This document shows, piece after piece, positions 1-5,553 of a stretch of DNA of 20,096 bases. The first letter of the stretch is position 1. Each line of letters opens with the position of its first letter. The position numbers and the translations under genes were made by a program. The notes below the pieces were generated by a model. It ran no database searches. It was not told where the DNA came from and saw nothing but the letters and a program-made list of their open reading frames with translations. Location: positions 1 through 20,096 of the IMG/VR virus record IMGVR_UViG_3300046808_000237; one strand, 5' to 3'. This DNA comes from a virus.

Positions 1-122
1 GGAGTAGTAGTGTCAATTACAGTAATAAAAGAGATGACTGCAGTAGTAGCAATCATAAATAACCAGAAAAATAAACTTGCATTAGCAAAGTTGTAAATTG
101 TTTTGATGTTTCTTTTTAACAT
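1..122 (-). CDS. Small membrane protein, C-terminus beyond left edge
   Basis: An ATG at 122 opens a minus-strand frame that runs off the left edge after 40 codons. The visible part has a short basic N-terminus (MLKRNIKTIYNF) followed by a hydrophobic stretch (SLFFWLFMIATTAVISFITV) that would span the inner membrane once. I do not recognise the family. It is the last visible gene of the leftward series and is separated from the upstream gene by an 88-nt leader with a long imperfect hairpin (138-200), so it may be expressed separately. A role in the envelope, for example lysis or exclusion, would be a guess from the membrane segment alone. Confidence 0.6.
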   Translation of the reverse strand, partial: MLKRNIKTIYNFANASLFFWLFMIATTAVISFITVIDTTT

Positions 123-137
123 GGCTTTAAAGGTTTT

Positions 138-200
138 AATCCTCCAATGGTAGCTGCAATTAAAAAACGCTGAGGTTTATTATGCTACCAAAGGAGGATT
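138..200 (-). promoter_or_regulatory. Long imperfect hairpin in leader of the left-edge gene
   Basis: Arms 184-200 and 138-154 pair at 15 of 17 positions with two adjacent T-T mismatches. Read on the minus strand, the 5' arm starts AATCCTCC and the 3' arm ends GGAGGATT, so a Shine-Dalgarno-like GGAGG lies paired about 16 nt before the ATG at 122. The T-run lies in the loop rather than after the stem, which argues against a classical terminator. A control hairpin or RNA processing site is possible. Confidence 0.55.
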
Positions 201-210
201 AGGTTAAGGT

Positions 211-378
211 TTATCCTATTTGTGTACCAAATACTTCAGTACCCTCATCACATCTTGCAAATGCAATAGATGAAGAAGGCGTTGAATATTCTACACCATT
301 TCTAGTGTAAGTGTACATCATGTTAGAACTCAAATCAACTCCCTGATTTAGTTCTGGTGTTTGCGGTTTATTACTCAT
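211..378 (-). CDS. Hypothetical protein, 55 aa
   Basis: The chosen start is the ATG at 378 (MSNKPQTPELNQG...), which overlaps the stop of the upstream gene as ATGAGTAA, an arrangement typical of translational coupling. A frame open further upstream to 423 would overlap the neighbour by 53 nt and is less likely. The product is small, soluble and rich in Ser, Thr and Asn. Its C-terminal half contains YTYTRNGVEYSTPSSSIAF and ends EVFGTQIG. I do not recognise a family and see no membrane segment or catalytic motif. It is probably co-expressed with the two genes upstream (371-607 and 613-966). Confidence 0.55.
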   Translation of the reverse strand: MSNKPQTPELNQGVDLSSNMMYTYTRNGVEYSTPSSSIAFARCDEGTEVFGTQIG

Positions 379-607
379 TTGCTTTTTTAAGTACGGTAAC
401 TGTAGATTCAAATACAATGTCAAATAACTTTTTCAGTGCTACTTGACCATCTTCTGATATGTTAGAAGCAACAGCAGCTGGTTGAAGTTTTTCATCATAG
501 TAATTGTTTGACCCAACTTTAAGGATTTCATCCATATTGGATACACAAATCATCATGTAAGTATCCTTGATTTGATCAAACATGCTTGGTTCTTTTTCTT
601 CTTTCAT
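371..607 (-). CDS. Hypothetical protein, 78 aa
   Basis: The start ATG at 607 lies 5 nt after the stop of the 117-aa gene upstream. The protein begins MKEEKEPSMFDQIKDTYM and looks mostly helical; the C-terminal half (about residues 52-78, ALKKLFDIVFESTVTVLKK) could form an amphipathic helix. No transmembrane segment, cysteine cluster or known motif is visible. The tight spacing on both sides places it in a three-gene unit with 613-966 and 211-378. Function unknown. Confidence 0.65.
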   Translation of the reverse strand: MKEEKEPSMFDQIKDTYMMICVSNMDEILKVGSNNYYDEKLQPAAVASNISEDGQVALKKLFDIVFESTVTVLKKANE

Positions 608-612
608 GGCAA

Positions 613-966
613 TTATATTAGTTTAATGTAATCAGCTTTTTGTGCTAGTTCCAGCATCTTGCCATCAAATCCATTGATAAGATCAAGAACACCAACCTCT
701 AGATATGTTATGAAATCCTCTAGTCCATCATATTCACTGATTTCGTATGATAAACCATCAGGGATTTCAAAGACTTCTAAATAACCATAAGGGCCACTAG
801 CATCTTCACCTAATCTTTCTACAATATCCACAAAAATAGGATCATTTCTTTCAATGTGATGATACTTGAATTCTGGATCTGTATTACCAGATAGTTCACG
901 ATACATGTTCATAGCTTGAGTGGATAGACTATACCCACCAAAGCAGCGGTTAACTACAATTTTCAT
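613..966 (-). CDS. Conserved phage hypothetical protein (VNRCFGG type), 117 aa
   Basis: The protein opens MKIVVNRCFGGYSLS, a beginning I recall from a family of small hypothetical proteins in phages and bacteria. It continues with a conserved-looking ERNDPIFVDIVERLGEDASG block (about residues 39-58) and then LEVFEIPDGLSYEISEYDG (about 63-81). The biochemical role of the family is not known to me. The single cysteine in the RCFGG motif is worth noting. It follows a 59-aa gene (982-1161) by 15 nt, so those two and the genes below probably share a transcript. Recognition of the family is from memory only. Confidence 0.75.
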   Translation of the reverse strand: MKIVVNRCFGGYSLSTQAMNMYRELSGNTDPEFKYHHIERNDPIFVDIVERLGEDASGPYGYLEVFEIPDGLSYEISEYDGLEDFITYLEVGVLDLINGFDGKMLELAQKADYIKLI

Positions 967-981
967 TGGCTTTTTATTAAA

Positions 982-1161
982 TTAAACTGGATAATTACTA
1001 ATGATAGACAAGTTTAAGTTCTCAGCAAGTATACGACGGCATTTATATTGACCATCACCTAAACTTGTGAGAAATTGATTTTTAACTGCTATGTCAAATG
1101 CAGTCTGAGGAGATAGATCTTGAGATACTATAACCTCTAGGGTAGTAAAACGGTTTGTCAC
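982..1161 (-). CDS. Hypothetical protein, 59 aa, GTG start
   Basis: A minus-strand frame from GTG at 1161 to TAA at 982 encodes a protein beginning MTNRFTTLEVIVSQDL and ending NLNLSIISNYPV, with QYKCRRILAENLNLS in its C-terminal third. An in-frame stop lies only a few codons upstream of the GTG and no ATG is available, so the start is GTG or the frame is the remnant of a longer gene. Composition is ordinary coding and the stop is 15 nt before the next gene, as elsewhere in this arm. It directly follows the structured RNA region and may lie on the same transcript. Family unknown. Confidence 0.5.
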   Translation of the reverse strand: MTNRFTTLEVIVSQDLSPQTAFDIAVKNQFLTSLGDGQYKCRRILAENLNLSIISNYPV

Positions 1162-1164
1162 TGG

Positions 1165-1868
1165 CTTGAAAAAATTAAGTTAAACTCATCTGAATGTAAT
1201 CTATAGAATCCAGGCAGACACAGAAAAGGTGCTAACCTTTCATCTACAGATTACTTCAGAATATAAAGTCACCATATGGTAAATAGTATGTAGCCCCACC
1301 CCTTCGTTGGGATTACATGCTGTCATCTATGTGACAATAGGTTTACAGAATATAACGTCCTAGTATGGTCATATTCAACTACAACTATTCACCATTAGCA
1401 TTGCCCCTCTGCACTCAGTTGCAATCCTCTAGTCATATTGCTCTGTCTAGCTGATACTAGAAAATCGATGCAAGTTCACTCGCTGTGGATTACAACTGCT
1501 CACCCTTGGGAACTGACTAGCATGTAGGTTGATGTCTTACCGCATATACTAATCAGGTGGTTTTACATCTTACACTTATATAACCATTTCCACTCAGCTG
1601 TGGGGTTAGATTGTTATGGTGGTAAGAAGTCTTTATATCCACGTGAGTTGTGGTGCATTAGCAAAGCAGTTTATACACTTGCTTTAGGTGTTTTCTCTAG
1701 TACTAAATTTCAGGACCGTTTAACTAGAATAAGCCACGGACAGACAGTGAGTCTGCTTCTGTACAATACCAGTCACGAACTGGATAGCTTAGATTGTTGC
1801 ATAATGTTGGTCATTACCCTATATAAGTAAATTAAAGGAGTTTTTCTTCTGAATAAGAGTATATGTTA
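1165..1868 (-). ncRNA. Candidate large structured noncoding RNA, about 700 nt
   Basis: No convincing gene lies here on either strand, yet the sequence is dense in hairpins. The strongest is a 17-bp helix with one bulge (1189-1206 with 1244-1260) capped by an inner hairpin 1225-1240 with a GCTA loop. Others are 1298-1313, 1321-1336, 1348-1376, 1447-1460, 1470-1483, 1590-1603, 1663-1685, 1697-1727, 1741-1755 and 1769-1783. In three helices (1203/1247, 1299/1312, 1472/1481) one position is G-U on the minus strand but A-C on the plus strand, so the minus strand is the transcribed one. Size and style recall the phage-associated giant RNAs GOLLD and ROOL, but I cannot assign it to either. Exact ends are not visible; it may be processed from the leftward transcript. 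Confidence 0.65.
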
Positions 1869-2111
1869 TTAGTCAGCGTAGTGATCAACAACCTGCTGGA
1901 GTTCATCATCATTTAATCTGAACTTATCAGCTGCGTCAAGAATCGCGGTGGTGATAGACTCATCAGTAACATCATCATACTCAATAGACAAAGAATCTAT
2001 ATAAGAGATAGTATATAGTACTTTGTTATCATGATCACTGTCTGACATCACATATGGACTAACATAACTAAGTAATGTCATTAGTCCTGTGAGAAGTAAT
2101 AATTTAGCCAT
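1869..2111 (-). CDS. Small exported acidic protein, 80 aa
   Basis: The N-terminus MAKLLLLTGLMTLLSYVSPYV is a plausible signal peptide or membrane anchor with a likely end around residues 20-24. The remainder is acidic (many Asp and Glu) and ends in a helical section DDELQQVVDHYAD. There are no cysteines or recognisable catalytic motifs. A weak pyrimidine-rich AACTCCCTC element lies about 40 nt upstream of the ATG, where other units of this arm have CCACCTCC. The structured RNA region follows directly after its stop. Family not recognised; export to the periplasm is inferred from the N-terminus only. Confidence 0.65.
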   Translation of the reverse strand: MAKLLLLTGLMTLLSYVSPYVMSDSDHDNKVLYTISYIDSLSIEYDDVTDESITTAILDAADKFRLNDDELQQVVDHYAD

Positions 2112-2201
2112 CTAGTGTGGATTTTTTTGGGTTATTTGACTGTTTTTGAGGGAGTTATCATGTAATTAGGGTTGTTTTACCACCCTATCACACTCTCTCT
2201 T

Positions 2202-2294
2202 TTACTCATGTTTCACGTGGAACATTCTGTTAACAACTGTTAAAATAGTACACAATAACACAAGAATTAAGACACCAAAGTGCGATTTGTCCAT
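2202..2294 (-). CDS. Possible 30-aa single-span membrane peptide
   Basis: From an ATG at 2294, a frame encodes MDKSHFGVLILVLLCTILTV followed by VNRMFHVKHE: a short polar start, one hydrophobic span and a basic tail. The tail residues MFHVKH are the direct translation of the parS-like site at 2209-2224, an overlap often seen where parS lies in bacterial genes. The frame is open further upstream to 2483, but that extension crosses the terminator and reads like noncoding DNA. The peptide may be real or a chance frame across parS. Confidence 0.3.
   Translation of the reverse strand: MDKSHFGVLILVLLCTILTVVNRMFHVKHE
2209..2224. promoter_or_regulatory. parS: parS-type centromere site
   Basis: The 16 bp TGTTTCACGTGGAACA, whose reverse complement is TGTTCCACGTGAAACA, match the chromosomal parS consensus TGTTNCACGTGAAACA at every defined position. 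parS is bound by the CTP-dependent clamp ParB, which loads and spreads from it. No ParA or ParB gene is seen in the window, so any binding would be by host ParB or a phage protein encoded elsewhere. Chance occurrence of such a match in 20 kb is very unlikely. Confidence 0.8.
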
Positions 2295-2442
2295 CGGTGA
2301 GTACCGCGTAAACACTGGGTTTCTTGTTTTTAAGGGTATGTTTTTGTTGAGTTGTAGGGATAACAGAAAGAATTGTGATTGAGTATCAGGTAACGTAATG
2401 CGCCTTAGTACATGTGGTGTGTAGTGGTAAACGCTTACGCTG

Positions 2443-2494
2443 AAAAAACTAATAGATAGGGTGCATCTTGGAGTAAGACACACCCTATTCTATT
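2443..2494 (-). terminator. Rho-independent terminator after 2527-3042
   Basis: Read on the minus strand, AATAGGGTG (from 2481-2489) pairs with CACCCTAT (from 2453-2460 and flanks), with outer AATAG/CTATT pairing. After a short gap comes a run of six T (2443-2448 on the plus strand as A). It lies 33 nt after the stop of the 171-aa gene and should end the leftward transcript there. The parS site and the secreted-protein gene beyond it would therefore need another promoter or readthrough. Confidence 0.7.
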
Positions 2495-2526
2495 AAGACA
2501 GTAAAGAGTTAGTAGAAGTCAGGGGA

Positions 2527-3042
2527 TTAGTTACCCCCTGGTAGACCAGCACTCGCTGATGCTACACTCTCTCTCCATGCTTTCACCTCTTCTACGTTGT
2601 CATGGTCAATCTTGCTATCTGCTTGACTACAAGTTGAATCATAGAACGCATATCTGATAATACGCTCTCCTTGACAAGTCAACTCTGGACCATCCTCACC
2701 AGCACGCTTAACAGAGTTCTCATAGTCTCCTGTCTTGCTGTTGGTAATAGCTTTCGCTACATTAGCAGGGATATCTGACTCAAGATACTCTTGAACGCAG
2801 ATTCTACCTGGTAAAGACAAGTCTCCATCTTTGTCTTTTACCGCAGCGGTAACTACCTTTTTCAACAACGCTACCTCACCCCTAATGAGAGATGAACGCT
2901 TCTTTTCACGCATCCACCCGTTAGAGGTAAACTCAATTGTTGATTGGTACACTTGTACATAGCCATTCTTGCCACCATTGGTAGCAAAGGCAGTAACTGT
3001 TGCTCCCGCAGCAGATACTTGAATTTTTACTGATTCTTGCAT
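2527..3042 (-). CDS. Paralogous family member A, 171 aa (possible nucleic-acid-binding)
   Basis: Start ATG at 3042, ten-odd residues of beta-like sequence (MQESVKIQVSAAGATVTAF), then GYVQVYQST, GWMREKKRSSLI, LPGRICVQEYLESD, GPELTCQGERIIRYAFYDST and IDHDNVEEVKAW. The same blocks occur in order in 3296-3745 and, shortened, in 3793-4128, so the three are tandem paralogs. The alternation of short strands would suit an OB-like fold, and an ssDNA-binding role is conceivable in a crAss-like phage, but this is inference; I cannot name the family. This copy has a longer Gly/Ser/Ala-rich tail (SASAGLPGGN). A CCACCTCC element lies 32 nt upstream and a terminator follows. Confidence 0.75.
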   Translation of the reverse strand: MQESVKIQVSAAGATVTAFATNGGKNGYVQVYQSTIEFTSNGWMREKKRSSLIRGEVALLKKVVTAAVKDKDGDLSLPGRICVQEYLESDIPANVAKAITNSKTGDYENSVKRAGEDGPELTCQGERIIRYAFYDSTCSQADSKIDHDNVEEVKAWRESVASASAGLPGGN

Positions 3043-3074
3043 GATTTAATAGATTATTAATGCTGAATTCAACG

Positions 3075-3082
3075 GGAGGTGG
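3075..3082 (-). promoter_or_regulatory. CCACCTCC leader element of 2527-3042
   Basis: The minus strand reads CCACCTCC, a GC-rich octamer in AT-rich flanks, 32 nt before the ATG at 3042. The same octamer stands at a similar distance before other units of this arm. It directly follows one copy of a duplicated ACAAACCAACTTCC block. Confidence 0.6.
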
Positions 3083-3198
3083 AAGTTGGTTTGTGTATCT
3101 ACCTGTTGGAAGTTGGGTTGTGTAAGCGTCTTGAACAGCGCCCTACACATACTGTAGAAAACAAAGTAAAAAACAGTGTTGAACTGCGCCCTACACAT
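3080..3198. repeat. Two interleaved pairs of direct repeats in a 250-bp intergenic region
   Basis: TGGAAGTTGGTTTGTGTA at 3080-3097 recurs with one change at 3107-3124. TTGAACAGCGCCCTACACAT at 3131-3150 recurs with one change at 3179-3198, 48 bp on. The second pair flanks a TTACTTTG sequence (minus strand), one base off the Bacteroidota -7 box, and an ACTGT/ACAGT inverted pair. The layout suits operators around a promoter for the 171-aa gene; the protein that would bind is unknown. Confidence 0.65.
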
Positions 3199-3244
3199 TT
3201 GATTTAAAAACGTGAAAGAAAGAATTGTTAATGTGATAGAGATT

Positions 3245-3284
3245 AAATGACAGACCCCTATGTGATTATAGAGGTCTGTCATTT
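3245..3284 (-). terminator. Strong hairpin terminator after 3296-3745
   Basis: AAATGACAGACC (3245-3256) pairs perfectly with GGTCTGTCATTT (3273-3284), with further CTAT/ATAG pairing inside and a small loop. The hairpin starts 12 nt after the stop of the 149-aa gene. The terminal T residues form part of the stem and the T-run beyond it is short, so it may act as a terminator or as a 3'-end stabiliser. Confidence 0.65.
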
Positions 3285-3295
3285 TAAAGTTATGG

Positions 3296-3745
3296 TTATT
3301 TACCATTGTTTTTCTTCCATTCATCAATCTCATCCTGGTTGTCATGCTTGACAGTCTTGTCACTAAGCAGACCAGTTGGATCATAGTCAGTGATCCTCAA
3401 GATTAGTTCACCTTGGAAGGTGAATTCAGGACCATCCTTACACAATCTTTTAATAGCAGCCTCATAGTTCTTCTCATTATCCAGATAATCTTGGATCCTC
3501 TGAGGTTTATCCTCTGACTCCAGATACTCACATACTATGAGATTCCCTGGTAGAGGATTCTCTACGAGTTTCTGTAAGAGTTTAACCTTACCCTTCATTA
3601 TATGGGTTTTGGTTATCTCATTTAACCATCCTAAAGAGTAGTCTGTAGCAGACTGTTCTAGGATAACATATCCTACTTCTGGGTTCTTCTTGAAAGCTGT
3701 TACAGCTGGTTTGTCCTTCTGGACGCGTACTTGAATTGTATTCAT
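3296..3745 (-). CDS. Paralogous family member B, 149 aa
   Basis: Opens MNTIQVRVQKDKPAVTAFKK and contains GYVILEQSATD, LGWLNEITKTHIMKG, LPGNLIVCEYLESED, KDGPEFTFQGELILRITDYD and VKHDNQDEIDEW, each with a counterpart in the 171-aa paralog at 2527-3042. It is probably closest to the ancestral form, lacking the extended Gly/Ser tail. The role is unknown; an OB-like nucleic-acid-binding fold is only a possibility. A CCACCTCC element lies 35 nt before the ATG, and a strong hairpin follows the stop, so this gene looks like a monocistronic unit within the leftward array. Confidence 0.75.
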   Translation of the reverse strand: MNTIQVRVQKDKPAVTAFKKNPEVGYVILEQSATDYSLGWLNEITKTHIMKGKVKLLQKLVENPLPGNLIVCEYLESEDKPQRIQDYLDNEKNYEAAIKRLCKDGPEFTFQGELILRITDYDPTGLLSDKTVKHDNQDEIDEWKKNNGK

Positions 3746-3780
3746 GATTGTTTATTTGATTTAATTACTTGATTTTTAAA

Positions 3781-3788
3781 GGAGGTGG
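3781..3788 (-). promoter_or_regulatory. CCACCTCC leader element of 3296-3745
   Basis: Minus-strand CCACCTCC followed by TTTAAAAATCAAGTAATTAA, 35 nt before the ATG at 3745. It lies between the stop of the 111-aa paralog and this start, so each paralog has its own copy. Confidence 0.65.
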
Positions 3789-3792
3789 ATGA

Positions 3793-4128
3793 TTATTTGA
3801 TGATTCGTTGATCTAAGACTGAATCTGTAGGATCATATACATCAATTCTTATGATCTTATGTCCAGAAACTAAGATGGGTTTACCATCTTTCATTACTAC
3901 ATACTTATTCTCAGATATATCACCAAGTAGACACTTGTATAATTCTGGTTGACCAGATAGAAACTCTAGTCTTACGATTCTTCCAGGTATTACAGGATCT
4001 ACATATTTCCACCCTTTTATCACAACTGCCTGTTTAGGTAGTTGTTGAACTTGTGGTAACTTAATTGTTCTTTCAGACTCACCCTTATGGTTCATCTGAT
4101 GTGCTTTGTTTCCTTTTACTATTAGCAT
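3793..4128 (-). CDS. Paralogous family member C, short divergent form, 111 aa
   Basis: The C-terminal two thirds match the two paralogs downstream: IPGRIVRLEFLSGQ corresponds to LPGNLIVCEYLES, and KPILVSGHKIIRIDVYDPTD to the QGELILRITDYDPT block. The N-terminus (MLIVKGNKAHQMNHKGESER) is much shorter and lacks the GYV...Q and GW segments, and the final HDN motif is missing. It is therefore a shortened copy, either degraded or specialised. Function unknown. Its leader has a CCACCTCC element 26 nt before the ATG at 4128. Confidence 0.7.
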   Translation of the reverse strand: MLIVKGNKAHQMNHKGESERTIKLPQVQQLPKQAVVIKGWKYVDPVIPGRIVRLEFLSGQPELYKCLLGDISENKYVVMKDGKPILVSGHKIIRIDVYDPTDSVLDQRIIK

Positions 4129-4154
4129 GATTTTATTTATTATTGAATTTTAAA

Positions 4155-4162
4155 GGAGGTGG
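4155..4162 (-). promoter_or_regulatory. CCACCTCC leader element of 3793-4128
   Basis: Minus-strand CCACCTCC, followed by TTTAAAATTCAATAATAAAT and the ATG 26 nt on. The following TTTAAAA tract matches the copy at 3781-3788 closely. Confidence 0.65.
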
Positions 4163-4166
4163 ACTG

Positions 4167-4532
4167 TTATAGTCCTTTGAACATGTTAACAAGGTCTGCG
4201 TGATCATCATTGAAGTCCCTATCAATTTTAGGTAGTTCAGGCATGTTAATGTCTTTACCTGAATATACATGGTAGTCAATTGAACCATAACCTTTCCAAC
4301 GTCCAAATGTCTTTTCTACATATGCTTGAAGCATCTTCCACATAGCATCATAACTACCCATTTCTTTACCATACTCTTTTGCGGTAAGACCATTGAACCT
4401 TGGTACATAACCCATAGCAGACCATGAACTGTCTCCTGTGCTAACTCGCACTTTTTCAGCAACAAAGGTAATTGTAGGAACTTCAATAGTTGTCTCTACT
4501 TCAACGCGTTTCATGTAAGTGAATGTTTTCAT
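4167..4532 (-). CDS. Hypothetical protein, 121 aa
   Basis: The ATG at 4532 overlaps the stop of the upstream gene by four bases (ATGA), so translation of the two is probably coupled. The protein begins MKTFTYMKRVEVETTIEVPT and has aromatic-rich middle sections (WSAMGYVPRFNGL, YDAMWKMLQAYVEKTFGRW) and an acidic end (DRDFNDDHADLVNMFKGL). No membrane segment or known motif is visible and I do not recognise the family. It has no CCACCTCC element of its own, consistent with co-expression with 4529-4936. Confidence 0.65.
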   Translation of the reverse strand: MKTFTYMKRVEVETTIEVPTITFVAEKVRVSTGDSSWSAMGYVPRFNGLTAKEYGKEMGSYDAMWKMLQAYVEKTFGRWKGYGSIDYHVYSGKDINMPELPKIDRDFNDDHADLVNMFKGL

Positions 4533-4936
4533 TTTGATTTTTTAAGTTTGATTATTACTGACTCCAATGCTTTTTTCTCACCCATCAGTCTACTTCTGTG
4601 TAGCTGATTATGCATTGTTAATGTCTCCAATGCATTGATTTTCTCTAAATCTGCTTCAATGTTAAAGAGTTCATTATGAAAATCTTTAATTAGATCTTCA
4701 TATCTGTTGTCTCTTGGATTAGGGATTTCATATACGTTATCAACTTGACGCATAATCTCTTGTTCTGTCCACAAATTACCTGTAAGGAGTCCTTCATTTG
4801 TAAGTTGGTGCCATAGTTGATCACCTCTTTTACCATTCACATAGTCTTCTTGTACTCTTTCGTTAGTAGGAAGGAATACGGTTCTGTATCCTTCCTGTCC
4901 CACAGATTTGTAGGTTTTTCTTTTTAAGTTTTTCAT
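4529..4936 (-). CDS. Hypothetical protein with helical C-terminus, 135 aa
   Basis: The N-terminal part (MKNLKRKTYKSVGQEGYRTV) is basic. The middle contains YVNGKRGDQLWHQLTNEGLLTGN, and residues from about 80 onward (YEDLIKDFHNELFNIEADLE to the end KLKKSK) have the heptad-like pattern of a coiled coil. It is soluble with no catalytic motif that I recognise. It is the first gene of a two-gene unit with 4167-4532 (4-nt overlap). A degenerate form of the leader element (4974-4982) lies 37 nt upstream. Confidence 0.65.
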   Translation of the reverse strand: MKNLKRKTYKSVGQEGYRTVFLPTNERVQEDYVNGKRGDQLWHQLTNEGLLTGNLWTEQEIMRQVDNVYEIPNPRDNRYEDLIKDFHNELFNIEADLEKINALETLTMHNQLHRSRLMGEKKALESVIIKLKKSK

Positions 4937-4945
4937 GATTGTTAA

Positions 4946-5473
4946 TTATTTAATTGTTGTACTTGATTTAAATGGGTGGTGGTAGCCTGATTGGACCTTG
5001 CTGAGCATTGCTGTGAGAGCATCTCTCTGTCCTTCGCAATATGTCTTATATCCTGGACTATCATCTACAAGTGGTTGAGACAGCAATTTTATGCAAGCTT
5101 CAAGATCTTCTATCAATGCAGTCTTGTCTTCCTGCAGCTCATTTATGAACTCATATGCTTTATGGTAAGCTGACTCATAACCTAACAGTTCATCTACTAG
5201 ACTTCTCTCCTTGTTACGCCATTCCTCTTTAAATACTCTGAGGTCTGTTAGTTCTTCAAGAACCTTACTTGCTTTATAGACCTTATCCCATTTGAAGTAG
5301 CGTCTTTCATGGTCATGGAAGCCACCAATGTGGACTTCAGATACTACTGTGAACAGACAGTTGCTTGTAAGTTCTCTGTCTATCAATACCAAATCACCAG
5401 GCATTGCAGGTTTGCGTGTCTTTACTAATACACCGTTGTTGTAATAGTACCATGGATTGTTTTTCTTTTTCAT
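4946..5473 (-). CDS. Hypothetical protein, 175 aa
   Basis: Starts MKKKNNPWYYYNNGVLVKTR, then MPGDLVLIDRELTSNCLFTVVSE, a beta-type N-terminal domain of about 75 residues, followed by a long helical region (about 75-165) rich in Glu, Leu and Lys. Its last eleven codons (HHPFKSSTTIK) are read through the CCACCACCC leader element of the next gene, so the reading frame appears to have extended into what is intergenic elsewhere. Family not recognised. A CCACCTCC element within a hairpin lies 36 nt before the ATG. Confidence 0.65.
   Translation of the reverse strand: MKKKNNPWYYYNNGVLVKTRKPAMPGDLVLIDRELTSNCLFTVVSEVHIGGFHDHERRYFKWDKVYKASKVLEELTDLRVFKEEWRNKERSLVDELLGYESAYHKAYEFINELQEDKTALIEDLEACIKLLSQPLVDDSPGYKTYCEGQRDALTAMLSKVQSGYHHPFKSSTTIK
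4974..4982 (-). promoter_or_regulatory. Degenerate CCACCACCC leader element of 4529-4936
   Basis: Minus strand CCACCACCC followed by ATTTAAATCAAGTACAAC, 37 nt before the ATG at 4936. It sits where the other units carry CCACCTCC and shares the following TTTAAA-ATCAAGTA sequence, but lies inside the 3' end of the upstream coding frame. Confidence 0.45.
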
Positions 5474-5509
5474 TTTGATTATTTATTTGATTTTTACTTG
5501 AGTTAATTG

Positions 5510-5536
5510 GGAGGTGGAGATTTGTTCCCCACCTCC
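5510..5536 (-). promoter_or_regulatory. CCACCTCC leader element (5510-5517) paired in a hairpin
   Basis: The minus strand has GGAGGTGG (5529-5536), an 11-nt loop and CCACCTCC (5510-5517): a perfect 8-bp GC-rich stem between the 59-aa membrane gene and the 175-aa gene, 36 nt before the ATG at 5473. It carries the recurrent leader octamer and could also work as a terminator for the upstream gene, though no T-run follows on this strand. Confidence 0.6.
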
Positions 5537-5553
5537 ATTTGTTTTACTTTTTC

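Noticed and set aside
1600-1830. Plus-strand 76-aa frame
   Set aside because: It lies antisense to the hairpin-rich RNA region, crosses several of its stems, has odd composition and stands against the direction of the arm.
1162-1868. Group I intron
   Set aside because: A GACTAGA word resembles part of a P7 core, but no matching partner, no P3-P8 order and no interrupted gene on either side were found.
2202-2483. Full 93-aa minus frame
   Set aside because: Its N-terminal two thirds cross the terminator at 2443-2494 and have no protein-like pattern; only the last 30 codons form a plausible peptide.
3080-3198. CRISPR-like array
   Set aside because: There are only two copies of each of two different repeats, with unequal spacing and no cas gene.
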